The translations under genes and the position numbers were made by a program. Below are positions 1 through 8,547 of a DNA stretch of 48,492 nucleotides, piece after piece (position 1 is the stretch's first letter; each line of letters begins with the position of its first letter). The DNA is from Flavobacteriales bacterium. Its GTDB lineage: Bacteria > Bacteroidota > Bacteroidia > Flavobacteriales > Flavobacteriaceae. The stretch spans positions 1-48,492 of the forward strand of contig JALVVJ010000063.1 in assembly GCA_027023475.1 (NCBI GenBank), read 5' to 3'. A model generated the notes under the pieces. It was not told the origin of the DNA. It did not search any database and saw only the letters and a program-made list of their open reading frames with translations.

Positions 1-2194
1 GGTCGCCCTGACGGCCCGAACGTCCGCGCAACTGGCGGTCAACACGTCGCGAATCGTGGCGTTCGGTGCCTATGATGGCCAAGCCGCCGGCTTTTTTGAC
101 GTCGGGATGGAGCTTGATGTCGGTTCCGCGACCTGCCATGTTGGTGGCAATGGTAACTACGCCCGGATTTCCGGCTTCGGCAATAATTTCGGCTTCGCGC
201 TGGTGGTGCTTGGCGTTGAGCACATTGTGCGGAATTTTGCGCATGCGCAGCATTTTGCTGAGCAATTCCGAAGTTTCGACCGATGTGGTGCCCACCAAAA
301 CGGCACGGCCCTGGGACCGTAAGCGTTCGATTTCGGCAATAACGGCATTGTATTTTTCGCGTTTGGTTTTGAATACCAAATCGTTTTTGTCTTCGCGTAT
401 AACGGGTTTGTTGGTGGGCACTTCCACCACATCCAATTTGTAAATCTCCCAAAATTCGCCCGCCTCGGTAACGGCCGTACCGGTCATACCGGCCAGTTTG
501 CGGTACATCCGGAAAAAGTTTTGCAAAGTGATGGTGGCATAGGTTTGTGTGGCCGCTTCGATTTTTACGTTTTCCTTGGCTTCGATGGCCTGATGAAGTC
601 CGTCGGAATAGCGGCGGCCTTCCATAATACGGCCCGTTTGCTCGTCCACGATTTTTACTTGTCCGTCCAACACGATATATTCCACACCGTTTTCGAAAAG
701 CGTATAAGCTTTGAGCAATTGGTTGAGCGTGTGCAAGCGCTCGCTTTTGATGGCATATTCCCGGAAAATTTCATCCTTTTTCTTCATTTTTTCCTCTTCG
801 GGAATATCCATTTTGTCGATTTTGCCGATTTCTTCGCTTATGTTGGGCAGGATAAAAAAGTCTTCGGTGGTGAGTTTGGAAAGGAAATCCACGCCCAGGT
901 CGGTCAGTTCGATGGAATTGTTTTTTTCGTCGATCACAAAATAGAGTTCCTTGTCGATGGTGGGCATTTCGCGTTGGCGGTCTTGCATAAAATAGGCCTC
1001 GGTTTTTTGAAGCAATTGCTTCATGCCGGGTTCGCTAAGGAATTTGATAAGGGCGTGATTTTTGGGCAATCCGCGAAAAACGCGATACAGGTGAACGCCG
1101 CCTTCTTTTTCGTTGCCTTCGCGAATAAGTTTTTTGGCCAGGGCCAATTCCTTGACCAAATGTTGGTGTTGGGCCTGCACGATTTTTTCCACATAGGGTT
1201 TGAGTTCGTTAAACTCGTGCCGGTCGCCTTGTTCCACGGGGCCGGAAATGATGAGCGGCGTACGCGCATCGTCGATAAGCACGCTGTCCACCTCGTCCAC
1301 AATGGCGTAGTTGAGTTCGCGCTGGACCACGTCGTTGATGTCGTGCGACATATTGTCGCGCAGGTAATCGAAACCGAATTCGTTGTTGGTCCCGTAGGTA
1401 ATATCGGCCTCATAGGCCTTGCGTCGGGCTTCGGTGTGGGGTTGATGCAGGTCGATACAATCCACGCGGAGCCCGTGAAATTCGTAGAGCGGTCCCATCC
1501 AAGCGGCGTCCCTACGGGCCAAATAATCGTTTACCGTAACCAAATGCGTTCCGCGACCTGGCAGGGCATTTAAGTAGAGTGGGAGTGTGGCTACAAGGGT
1601 TTTCCCTTCACCGGTCATCATCTCGGCGATTTTGCCTTGGTGGAGCACAATGCCACCCATCAACTGCACGTCGTAGTGCACCATATCCCACTTAACCTGC
1701 TTGCCGGCGGCATCCCATTCGTTGTACCAAATGGCTTTGTCGCCATCGATTTCCACATAGGATTTGGTGGCGGCCAGCTCGCGGTCGAAGGGGGTGGCGG
1801 TAACTTCAAGCCGGTCGTTTTCTTTGAAACGGCGGGCTGTTTCGCGCATCACGGCAAAGGCCTCGGGCAGGATTTCGTTCAACACCTTTTCTTCGGTTTG
1901 GTATTTTTCGTCTTCCAAGGCATCGATTTCCTTGTAAATGTCTTCGCGCTTGTCGATGTCTTCTTCGGCCATGGCTTTGAGACGCAGTTCTTCTTGGCGC
2001 CGTGAAATATCGGCCGTGGCTTCGCGAATTTTCCGTTTGAATACCAGCGTTTTTTGGCGTAGTTCGTCGTTGCTCAGATTGCTCAGCGTGGGATAAATTT
2101 CATTGATTTTATCCACAATGGGTTGCAATGCCTGAATGTCTTTCTTGCGCTTGTCGCCTACAAAAACTTTTAATACGTTATCGAAAAGTCCCAT
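1..2194 (-). CDS. secA: Preprotein translocase subunit SecA (5' part, truncated by window edge)
   Basis: SecA is the ATPase motor that drives unfolded proteins through the SecYEG channel. Reading minus from the ATG at 2194 gives about 731 residues and runs off the left edge, so the C-terminal part is missing (Bacteroidota SecA is usually about 1,100 residues). Visible signatures: start [19 protein letters not shown], Walker A MMTGEGKT near residue 190, [11 protein letters not shown], the [19 protein letters not shown] helicase motif, [16 protein letters not shown], and [13 protein letters not shown] followed by [11 protein letters not shown] at the edge. A long lysine- and glutamate-rich insertion after the DEAD-like motif fits the enlarged SecA of this phylum. 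A TAnnTTTG box and an upstream terminator separate it from the preceding gene. Identity is certain; only the 3' end is unseen. Confidence 0.97.
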   Translation of the reverse strand, partial: MGLFDNVLKVFVGDKRKKDIQALQPIVDKINEIYPTLSNLSNDELRQKTLVFKRKIREATADISRRQEELRLKAMAEEDIDKREDIYKEIDALEDEKYQTEEKVLNEILPEAFAVMRETARRFKENDRLEVTATPFDRELAATKSYVEIDGDKAIWYNEWDAAGKQVKWDMVHYDVQLMGGIVLHQGKIAEMMTGEGKTLVATLPLYLNALPGRGTHLVTVNDYLARRDAAWMGPLYEFHGLRVDCIDLHQPHTEARRKAYEADITYGTNNEFGFDYLRDNMSHDINDVVQRELNYAIVDEVDSVLIDDARTPLIISGPVEQGDRHEFNELKPYVEKIVQAQHQHLVKELALAKKLIREGNEKEGGVHLYRVFRGLPKNHALIKFLSEPGMKQLLQKTEAYFMQDRQREMPTIDKELYFVIDEKNNSIELTDLGVDFLSKLTTEDFFILPNISEEIGKIDKMDIPEEEKMKKKDEIFREYAIKSERLHTLNQLLKAYTLFENGVEYIVLDGQVKIVDEQTGRIMEGRRYSDGLHQAIEAKENVKIEAATQTYATITLQNFFRMYRKLAGMTGTAVTEAGEFWEIYKLDVVEVPTNKPVIREDKNDLVFKTKREKYNAVIAEIERLRSQGRAVLVGTTSVETSELLSKMLRMRKIPHNVLNAKHHQREAEIIAEAGNPGVVTIATNMAGRGTDIKLHPDVKKAGGLAIIGTERHDSRRVDRQLRGRSGRQGD

Positions 2195-2241
2195 AAAAGT
2201 ATTTCATTAATTGATAAAACAAATCCGTTGAAAAACGCTTT

Positions 2242-2249
2242 CAAATTTA
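2242..2249 (-). promoter_or_regulatory. Putative -7 box for secA
   Basis: On minus this reads TAAATTTG, a full match to the Bacteroidota TAnnTTTG consensus, 48 bases before the secA ATG and just past the terminator of the preceding gene. No clear -33 TTTG lies at the expected distance. Confidence 0.45.
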
Positions 2250-2252
2250 AAC

Positions 2253-2279
2253 AAAAAAAGTCTCACGAAGGAGACTTTT
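2253..2279 (-). terminator. Rho-independent terminator after the DUF2795 gene
   Basis: A 9-bp perfect stem (arms 2256-2264 and 2271-2279) with a 6-base loop is followed on minus by a T run. It lies about 20 bases past the DUF2795 stop and before the secA promoter. Confidence 0.8.
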
Positions 2280-2299
2280 CCGGTTTCGATTTTTTTAGG

Positions 2300-2521
2300 T
2301 TAATATTCATCCTCGTCCCAAAAGAAATCTTCTTCGTCGGGATAATCGGGCCAAATGTCCCGGATGTCTTCGAAAATTTCTTCGTCGTCTTCGATTTCTT
2401 GCAGATTTTCCACCACTTCGAGCGGTGCACCGGTTCGGATGGCGTAATCGATGAGTTCGTCCTTGGTAGCGGGCCAAGGCGCGTCGCTCAGATACTGTGC
2501 CAATTCCAATGTCCAATACAT
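2300..2521 (-). CDS. DUF2795 domain-containing small acidic protein
   Basis: A 73-residue acidic protein beginning MYWTLELAQYL with the motif APWPATKDELIDYAIRTGAP, then an Asp/Glu-rich tail (DDEEIFEDIRDIWPDYPDEE). This matches the DUF2795 family as I know it in Bacteroidota; its biochemical role is not established. No signal peptide or membrane segment. It has its own promoter (TTTG-N17-TATTTTTG) and its own terminator, so it appears to be monocistronic, placed between the cobalamin adenosyltransferase and secA on the same strand. Confidence 0.88.
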   Translation of the reverse strand: MYWTLELAQYLSDAPWPATKDELIDYAIRTGAPLEVVENLQEIEDDEEIFEDIRDIWPDYPDEEDFFWDEDEY

Positions 2522-2550
2522 AATTCTTAACTTTTGGTTTTAAAGGTTTG

Positions 2551-2579
2551 CAAAAATAATAATTTTTTTGAAATACAAA
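2551..2579 (-). promoter_or_regulatory. Promoter of the DUF2795 gene (-33 and -7 boxes)
   Basis: On minus: TTTG (2576-2579), 17 bases, then TATTTTTG (2551-2558). Both boxes fit the Bacteroidota consensus. It sits 30 bases before the ATG and right after the stop of the upstream gene. Confidence 0.65.
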
Positions 2580-2580
2580 A

Positions 2581-3153
2581 TTATTGTTTTTCGGGTTTCC
2601 AAGGTATTTCTGTTGCTTGCAAATCGGATGACAATTTTCGTGCCAAAACAAACAAATAGTCCGATAGCCGGTTTACATACTGTAAATATTTATCATCAAA
2701 CGGCTGAGCGGTATAAAGTTCCGTTAGTCGCCGTTCGGCCCGCCGGCATATCGTGCGGGCGATATGACAGAATGACACGGTTGGATGACCGCCGGGCAGG
2801 ATAAAAAATTGTAATGGTGGTAAGTTTTTATTCATTTCATCGATACGTTGTTCGAGAAAGAAAATATCATCCTGTTTCAAATCGCGAATATCGAGCCGTT
2901 TTTTTCCGTTGGCCAAAACGGCCTTTTCGGGATCCAAGGCAATAAAAGTGCCCAAAGTGAACAATTGATTTTGAATACGAATCAAGTCGTTTTGGATATT
3001 TTCATCGGTTATGCTGTCGCGTAACAACCCGATATGGGAAAGCAGTTCGTCGAGCGTTCCGTAGGCCTCGATGCGCGGATTATGTTTGGGCACACGGGTT
3101 CCGCCCACCAGTTGGGTGGTTCCTTTATCGCCTGTTTTGGTATAAATTTTCAT
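2581..3153 (-). CDS. Cob(I)yrinic acid a,c-diamide adenosyltransferase (PduO type)
   Basis: Transfers the adenosyl group of ATP to cob(I)alamin to make adenosylcobalamin, the cofactor of enzymes such as methylmalonyl-CoA mutase. 190 residues from the ATG at 3153. The N-terminal MKIYTKTGDKGTTQLVGG is the ATP-binding signature of the PduO/MMAB family; the C-terminal RTICRRAERRLTEL and YVNRLSDYLFVLAR carry the conserved Arg/Asn/Asp set. The frame remains open upstream to 3225, but the extra residues do not resemble the family, so the start at 3153 is preferred. It is followed closely by the independently promoted DUF2795 gene. Cytoplasmic; no other cobalamin gene is seen nearby. Confidence 0.93.
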   Translation of the reverse strand: MKIYTKTGDKGTTQLVGGTRVPKHNPRIEAYGTLDELLSHIGLLRDSITDENIQNDLIRIQNQLFTLGTFIALDPEKAVLANGKKRLDIRDLKQDDIFFLEQRIDEMNKNLPPLQFFILPGGHPTVSFCHIARTICRRAERRLTELYTAQPFDDKYLQYVNRLSDYLFVLARKLSSDLQATEIPWKPEKQ

Positions 3154-3205
3154 AAAACACCTTGCTTTTGCTTGTAAATATAGTAAGTTATTTCGAGTTT
3201 GGATG

Positions 3206-3213
3206 CAAAGATA
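3206..3213 (-). promoter_or_regulatory. Putative -7 box for the cobalamin adenosyltransferase gene
   Basis: Minus strand TATCTTTG, a perfect TAnnTTTG match, 53 bases before the ATG. A second weaker box (TATATTTA, 3175-3182) is closer, so the exact start site is uncertain. Confidence 0.45.
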
Positions 3214-3329
3214 AATATGATGCAATTATTTAAAAATGAAAAACATAACATCCCTTTTCCAAAAATGATTTTTAGGTATTGTTGAAAAATATTTGAAAAA
3301 GAAATGGAGGTTTTCCAAGCAAATAGTGC

Positions 3330-3356
3330 TTGTTATTATGAATTTTCCTATATTTG
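3330..3356 (+). promoter_or_regulatory. Promoter of the 898-residue T9SS cargo gene
   Basis: TTG (3330-3332), 16 bases, then TATATTTG (3349-3356), which fits the Bacteroidota -7 consensus. The ATG follows 25 bases later. Confidence 0.55.
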
Positions 3357-3381
3357 TAGTTAAACATCAAATGTTTGAATT

Positions 3382-6078
3382 ATGAAAAAAATTACCTTTT
3401 ATTTATTCGGACTCATTATCGGACTGACTGCTGTCCCCGGATGGGCGCAGTTGTATTCCGATAATTTCGATTCGTACACGGCCGGTTCGGTTCCTACGGG
3501 CTGGACGTCGTATACCACGCAAACCGATGATCCCGGCTTCCAGGTGGTAGCCGACACGGGTATTGCTCGCAGCCCTTATCAAATATTGGCACACTTGGGT
3601 GTCAATATCAACCAGGAATCCACTTCGTGGATTGTTTCGCCGGCGTTTAATATCGGTAGCAATCAGGAATTGATTTTCTACTGGCGTGAAAAATGGGCCT
3701 ATGCCTACAATTATTCGGGTGTTTATATTTCCACAGGTTCGAGTGATCCTATTTCCAACCCTAACGATTTCCAGGAATTGGCTGAGTTCAATCCTAATGA
3801 TTATGATACGTGGAATGAATGGAACAAGGCCATGTTCGACCTGCGTTCCTACGCCAACCAAACCGTTTATATCGCCTTTAAGTACACCGGCGATTTTGCC
3901 CATGATTTCTATGTGGACGATTTCCAAATTTCGGATATTCCGTATTGTAATCCTACAACCAATATTGATGTAACCGGCTATACCGATACCACATTGGATG
4001 TGCGATGGGATGCCGTTACGGGTGTGGATCAATATGAAATTGTTTGGGGACCCGCAGGTTTTGACCCCAACACCGGAACACCCGAAGTGGTAACGGGCAA
4101 TGCTTACACCATTACGGGATTACAACCCGCCACATGGTATGATATTTATGTCCGTGCTTATTGTAGTTCGTATAATTATAGCTCGTGGGCCGGCCCCGAA
4201 GCCGGACGTACCTCCGGGCCTCCGCCGGCCAACGATACTTGTGCCGGAGCCATTAACTTGACGGTTTACCCCGCGCTTGGTGGTTCGGTAGGCCATGAAA
4301 CCGTAGGTGATACATGGGATGCAACACCAAGCGCTATGTCGCAAACCTCGTGTGATAGCTATGGTACGAATTTGGATATGTTCTATACCTTTACTGCTCC
4401 GGCTGACGGCAATTTGGTCATCCTTACCGACAGTACCCGTGGTGGTTATATCGAAGCGGCCATATATGACAGCTGTGGTGGAAACGAATTGTTCTGTTTC
4501 GGACAAGGTAACCGCAAAATGGTAACAGGTTTAACACCGGGTCAAAGTTATGTACTCCAAGTTTGGCACGACGATTATTACAAAGGTGTATTTACCATTG
4601 CTCTTGAAGAACTTCCGCCTCCTCCTTCAAACAACGAATGCTCATCGGCCGACACTTTAACGGTTTACCCGGCCGGTGGCGGTACCGGTAACGAAACCGA
4701 CGGCGATACGAGCTACGCTACGGCAAGTAGTATGTCTCAAACGTCTTGCGATAGTTACGGAACAAACCTTGATGTTTTTTATGCCTTTACGGCTCCATCG
4801 GTGGGAACAGTAAAAGTAATAACCGGTGGTCAGCAAGGAAATTATATTGAAGCGGCCGTATATGACGGATGTAATGGAAATGAAATCGGTTGCCAGGGGC
4901 AAGGAACCGAAAAAATATTCGGCGGGCTGACCCCGGGTCAAACTTATATCCTGCAAGTTTGGCATGACCAAGGCTATGAAGGGCCGTTCAATATTGTTAT
5001 TGAAGAAGGCCCTTCGACTCCGACAAATGATGATTGCTCCGGAGCTATCCCGCTTACCGTATATCCTTCGGGTGGCGGTGCCGGCCACGAAACCGACGGC
5101 GATACCAATGCAGCTACGGCAAGTTCCATGTCTCACACTTCCTGCGACAGTTATGGCACTAACCTTGATTTGTTCTATACCTTTGTAGCTCCCGCCGGCG
5201 GATCCGTTTTGGTTCATACCGGTGGAAACGGCGGGCCGGATATTGAGGCCGCTGTTTATGACAGTTGTGGTGGGAATGAAATCGCCTGCTTCGGTAACAG
5301 TTCGGATAAAATCGTTTCGGGACTAACGCCCGGACAAACCTATGTGCTCCAAGTATGGCACGATGATTTCAATGCCGCTTCCTTCAATATTGTTTTGGAA
5401 GAAGGGCCTTCGGCTCCGGCCAATGATTTTTGCTCGGGAGGTATAGTGGTAACCATAAACAGCACGACATGCTCCAATGTTATCACTGCTAGCAATATTG
5501 CCGCGTCCGACTCGGGTGTTCCCGCGCCTTCGTGTGCTTATTATCAAGGCGGAGACATTTGGTTCAAAGTGGTTGTTCCTGCTTCGGGTCATGTGGAGAT
5601 GGAAACCGTTAATGTGGGTGGATTCAGTGATTCGGGTATGGCCTATTATACGGGAAGTTGTTCTAACCTGACCGAGGTGGATTGTAACGACGATGGCGGA
5701 AGCGGTTTAATGTCCCGTTTGGTTGCCGATGGTTACACACCGGGCGATACATTGTATGTAAGGGTATGGGAATACGGAAATAATTCTTACGGCGATATTG
5801 GTTTCTGTGCCTACGACCCCAACTATACTTCGGTACAAGACCTAACAGCCAAAGGATTTAGTTTCTATCCCAACCCTACCGAAGGTCGTGTAACGCTTTC
5901 GGCCAACGAAGCCATCGACCGTGTGGAAATCACAAGCATTACCGGTCAGGTGCTTTATCGTGAAGAAATTCATGCCGATAATCGCAGCTTGGACATCTCC
6001 CGTTTGCCTTCGGGAGTATATCTGATGAATGTTTATATCGGAAACGATAAAGGAACCTACCGAATTGTTAAAGAATAA
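3382..6078 (+). CDS. Secreted multidomain protein with T9SS type A sorting domain
   Basis: An 898-residue cargo of the type IX secretion system. A signal peptide (MKKITFYLFGLIIGLTAVPG then WAQ) is followed by a jelly-roll 'choice-of-anchor J'/cleaved-adhesin-like region (about 25-185; DNFDSYTAGSVPTGW, SWIVSPAFNIG), a fibronectin type III domain (about 190-277; TTLDVRWDAVTGVDQYEIVW), and three similar repeats of about 132 residues starting near 285, 417 and 548 (each with TSCDSYGTNLD and GLTPGQ.YVLQVWHD). A fourth divergent copy starts near 680. The last 75 residues are the sorting domain (FSFYPNPTEGRVTL, LPSGVYLMNVY). Likely cell-surface or released; adhesion or degradation is inference, as no catalytic motif is seen. 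It has its own promoter and terminator. Confidence 0.93.
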   Translation: MKKITFYLFGLIIGLTAVPGWAQLYSDNFDSYTAGSVPTGWTSYTTQTDDPGFQVVADTGIARSPYQILAHLGVNINQESTSWIVSPAFNIGSNQELIFYWREKWAYAYNYSGVYISTGSSDPISNPNDFQELAEFNPNDYDTWNEWNKAMFDLRSYANQTVYIAFKYTGDFAHDFYVDDFQISDIPYCNPTTNIDVTGYTDTTLDVRWDAVTGVDQYEIVWGPAGFDPNTGTPEVVTGNAYTITGLQPATWYDIYVRAYCSSYNYSSWAGPEAGRTSGPPPANDTCAGAINLTVYPALGGSVGHETVGDTWDATPSAMSQTSCDSYGTNLDMFYTFTAPADGNLVILTDSTRGGYIEAAIYDSCGGNELFCFGQGNRKMVTGLTPGQSYVLQVWHDDYYKGVFTIALEELPPPPSNNECSSADTLTVYPAGGGTGNETDGDTSYATASSMSQTSCDSYGTNLDVFYAFTAPSVGTVKVITGGQQGNYIEAAVYDGCNGNEIGCQGQGTEKIFGGLTPGQTYILQVWHDQGYEGPFNIVIEEGPSTPTNDDCSGAIPLTVYPSGGGAGHETDGDTNAATASSMSHTSCDSYGTNLDLFYTFVAPAGGSVLVHTGGNGGPDIEAAVYDSCGGNEIACFGNSSDKIVSGLTPGQTYVLQVWHDDFNAASFNIVLEEGPSAPANDFCSGGIVVTINSTTCSNVITASNIAASDSGVPAPSCAYYQGGDIWFKVVVPASGHVEMETVNVGGFSDSGMAYYTGSCSNLTEVDCNDDGGSGLMSRLVADGYTPGDTLYVRVWEYGNNSYGDIGFCAYDPNYTSVQDLTAKGFSFYPNPTEGRVTLSANEAIDRVEITSITGQVLYREEIHADNRSLDISRLPSGVYLMNVYIGNDKGTYRIVKE

Positions 6079-6099
6079 TGGTAATTTTTTTCATGCTTC

Positions 6100-6129
6100 G
6101 AATGGCCGCCTTTCGAGCGGCCATTCTTT
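6100..6129 (+). terminator. Terminator after the T9SS cargo gene
   Basis: A perfect 10-bp stem (6100-6109 with 6117-6126), 7-base loop, followed by a short T run. It lies 21 bases past the stop codon. Confidence 0.7.
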
Positions 6130-6169
6130 CATAAAAAAACCTCCATTTTTAATTTTTAAAAAAATATCG

Positions 6170-6177
6170 TATAATTG
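6170..6177 (+). promoter_or_regulatory. Possible -7 box for the HU-like gene
   Basis: TATAATTG differs from TAnnTTTG at one position and lies 20 bases before the ATG. No -33 box is obvious. Confidence 0.3.
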
Positions 6178-6197
6178 TACGCTCAAAAATTACGGTT

Positions 6198-6485
6198 ATG
6201 ACAAAAGCTGATATTGTTCAAAACATTGCCAACCAAACCGGTTTGGACAAACGTGATGTCCAAAAAGTAGTGGAACTTTTTATGAATGAAGTAAAGGATT
6301 CTTTGAATCACGGCGAAAACGTTTATTTGCGCGGGTTCGGTACCTTTGCCATCAAAAAACGCGCACGTAAAAAAGCACGTAACATTTCCAAAAACGAAAC
6401 CGTTATCGTGCCCGAACGTTTCGTGCCTGCATTCAAACCCTCCAAAAGTTTTGTCGAATCGGTTAAAAACAACGTAAAACCCTGA
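6198..6485 (+). CDS. HU/IHF family DNA-binding protein
   Basis: A 95-residue histone-like protein that bends and compacts DNA as a dimer. Starts MTKADIVQNIANQTGLDKRD, then the beta-arm region YLRGFGTFAIKKRARKKARN, and the conserved tail VPERFVPAFKPSKSF (the usual PAFKP motif). Length is normal for HU/IHF subunits. It lies 4 bases ahead of a tiny basic gene and upstream of ribonuclease G on the same strand, a gene order I associate with Bacteroidota. Whether it acts as a general HU or a specialised paralogue cannot be told from this window. Confidence 0.93.
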   Translation: MTKADIVQNIANQTGLDKRDVQKVVELFMNEVKDSLNHGENVYLRGFGTFAIKKRARKKARNISKNETVIVPERFVPAFKPSKSFVESVKNNVKP

Positions 6486-6489
6486 TATT

Positions 6490-6582
6490 ATGCCCAGCGG
6501 AAAAAAACGAAAAAGAAAAAAAATCGCGACGCACAAACGTAAAAAACGTAGCCGTTTGAACCGTCATAAGAAAAAGAAATAA
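6490..6582 (+). CDS. 30-residue highly basic protein (AURKAIP1/COX24, mS38-like?)
   Basis: An open frame starting ATG-CCC-AGC, 4 bases after the HU-like stop, encodes MPSGKKRKRKKIATHKRKKR followed by SRLNRHKKKK. Two thirds of residues are Lys, Arg or His. This pattern is that of the tiny basic proteins annotated in Bacteroidota as AURKAIP1/COX24 domain-containing, a family related to the mitochondrial small-subunit protein mS38. From its charge it likely binds rRNA. The assignment rests on remembered family sequences, not on a search. Its stop codon overlaps the start of the terminator at 6581, which fits co-transcription with the HU-like gene as a two-gene unit. Confidence 0.72.
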   Translation: MPSGKKRKRKKIATHKRKKRSRLNRHKKKK

Positions 6583-6613
6583 AAGGTTGTAGCTCCGGCT
6601 ACTTCCTTTTTTC
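6581..6613 (+). terminator. Terminator after the HU-like/basic protein pair
   Basis: Two stacked stems (AAAAGG/CCTTTT outside, GTAGC/GCTAC inside, separated by a TT/TT internal loop) followed by T-rich sequence. Confidence 0.7.
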
Positions 6614-6668
6614 TTTTATCCGAAGACGCTCTTTGACATTCCGAATAACCCCTTAAAACCATAGAACG

Positions 6669-8216
6669 ATGGGAATTGATTTAATTGTTAGATCAAGTCC
6701 TTCCGCTATTGACTTTGCTTTGCTCCACGACGGAAAACTTGTGGAATTGCATCGCGAAGAAGTCCGCAATAAATTCCAAGTTGGTGATATTTTCCTGGCA
6801 AAAATTTCACGCGTAATGCCCGGGCTCAATGCCGCTTTTGTTGACCTGAAAACCAAAAAAGACGGCTTTTTGCACTATCACGACCTGGGCCCCAATGTGC
6901 GCACTTTGCTCAAATTTGTCAAACAAATTCGATCGGGCAAAAAAGTTCATCCCAAATTGAAAGATTTTAAATTTGAACCGCCCATCGCCAAAGACGGAAC
7001 CATCCAACAAGCCCTCCAAGCCGGCCAACAAATTTTGGTCCAAGTGGTCAAAGAACCCATTTCCACCAAAGGCCCCCGGCTTACTTCCGAAATTTCGCTT
7101 GCCGGACGATACCTGGTTCTGGTTCCCTTCAATGAAAAAGTTTTTGTTTCGAGCAAAATCGAAGATGCCAAGGAACGAAGCCGCCTGAAACGGCTTACCG
7201 AAAGTATCCGGCCCAAAAATTTCGGACTTATTGTTCGCACCGTAGCCGACGGCAAAAAAGTAGCGGAATTGGACAAAGACCTCCAAGCCCTGATGGACAA
7301 ATGGGTGGAAATGACCCAAAAAATCAAAGGCGCCAAGCCGCCCCAAAAGGTCTTTCGCGAGGTCGGAAAAGCGGGACTACTGCTGCGCGACCTGCTCAAT
7401 GAGCAGTTTCAATCCATTGTGGTGGACGACAATAACCTCTACCACCACTTCAAAGAAATGGTCGGCAGTATGGCTCCCGGAAAAGAAAAACTGGTCAAGT
7501 ATTACAACGCTCCGGTTCCGATTTTTGAAAAATACGGTATTGAAAAACAAATCAAAACCTCTTTCGGGCGACATGTGGCCGTGGGCAATAGCGGCGCTTA
7601 CCTGATTATTGAACACACCGAGGCCATGCACGTGATCGATGTGAATAGCGGAACGGCCAACGTAAAATCGGGCAGCCAGGAAGAAAATGCATTGAAGGTG
7701 AATATGGAAGCGGCCCGCGAAGTGGCCCGCCAACTCCGTTTGCGCGATATGGGTGGCATCATTGTGGTGGACTTTATCGATTTGCAGAGAAATGAACACC
7801 GACAAAAGCTCTACGAAGTGCTTAAAGAAGCCATGAAGGACGACCGTGCCAAGCACAAAATCCTTCCGCCCACCAAGTTCGGACTCATTCAAATTACGCG
7901 TCAGCGTGTGAGACCCGAACGTCATATCGAAACCACCGAACCCAATCCCGATTGCCCCGGTAAAACCGAAGCGCCCGTAAACATTATCCACCGTCTGGAA
8001 ACCGAATTGCCCAAAATGGCTAACCTGCTGAAAGGTAAAATCATCATTGCCGTGCATCCCTTTGTGGCGGCTTATTTGCAAAAAGGTTTTCCGTCTTGGA
8101 TTTGGCGCCAACGCTTCAAACTCCGGCGCCGTATTTCAATACAGCCACGCCATGGCTTGCGCTACCTGGAATATAAGTTCCTGGACAAAGACGGAAACGA
8201 AGCGGAATTGACTTGA
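6669..8216 (+). CDS. rng: Ribonuclease G (Rne/Rng family)
   Basis: An endoribonuclease acting in rRNA maturation and mRNA decay. 515 residues: an S1-like RNA-binding region near 36-75 (VGDIFLAKISRVMPGLNAAF), then the RNase H-like catalytic core with the two expected metal-binding aspartates at about 324 (MHVIDVNSGTANVK) and 368 (GGIIVVDFIDLQ), and RQRVRPE. Length fits RNase G rather than RNase E, as there is no long disordered C-terminus. An oddity: where family members carry the zinc-link CPxCxGxG, this protein has NPDCPGKTEAP (about 426-436), with only one cysteine, so the usual Zn-mediated dimer link looks lost. A strong terminator follows. Confidence 0.93.
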   Translation: MGIDLIVRSSPSAIDFALLHDGKLVELHREEVRNKFQVGDIFLAKISRVMPGLNAAFVDLKTKKDGFLHYHDLGPNVRTLLKFVKQIRSGKKVHPKLKDFKFEPPIAKDGTIQQALQAGQQILVQVVKEPISTKGPRLTSEISLAGRYLVLVPFNEKVFVSSKIEDAKERSRLKRLTESIRPKNFGLIVRTVADGKKVAELDKDLQALMDKWVEMTQKIKGAKPPQKVFREVGKAGLLLRDLLNEQFQSIVVDDNNLYHHFKEMVGSMAPGKEKLVKYYNAPVPIFEKYGIEKQIKTSFGRHVAVGNSGAYLIIEHTEAMHVIDVNSGTANVKSGSQEENALKVNMEAAREVARQLRLRDMGGIIVVDFIDLQRNEHRQKLYEVLKEAMKDDRAKHKILPPTKFGLIQITRQRVRPERHIETTEPNPDCPGKTEAPVNIIHRLETELPKMANLLKGKIIIAVHPFVAAYLQKGFPSWIWRQRFKLRRRISIQPRHGLRYLEYKFLDKDGNEAELT

Positions 8217-8228
8217 CAACATCCGAAC

Positions 8229-8263
8229 GGGTCCTTACCTAAGAGTAAGGGCCCTTTTTTTTT
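8229..8263 (+). terminator. Terminator after rng
   Basis: A 10-bp stem with one G-U wobble (8229-8238 with 8245-8254), 6-base loop, then nine T residues. Confidence 0.9.
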
Positions 8264-8547
8264 GCGCATCGAAGCCCTTTGTGCTACGGGACAAGTTATG
8301 AGGTTCCGGGAGTCCTTGCGCTACGCCTTTCGGCTCCGCGCCGGTCTCCCTTCACGGCTTCGCGAGCCCTACGGTCTCGCTACGCAGCTCGGGGAGCCGG
8401 CACGCTTCGCCTGCGGCGCTGCGTTTGTCTCCCCTCGCACGCTGCGGAGCCGCCTGCGGCGTCTCCTTGCGGCCCTCGGAGCCCTTCGGTCTCCTCGGGG
8501 TGCGGCGAAACCGCATAGCGGTTTCGCCTTCAATGTTTTCAGTAGGA

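Noticed and set aside
521-1573. 350-residue open frame on plus
   Set aside because: It is antisense to secA, rich in Phe/His/Val from reversed codons, and matches no family.
8280-8528. Possible CRISPR-like repeat array in the GC-rich block
   Set aside because: Repeated words vary in length, sequence and spacing, no constant repeat with unique spacers, and no cas gene nearby.
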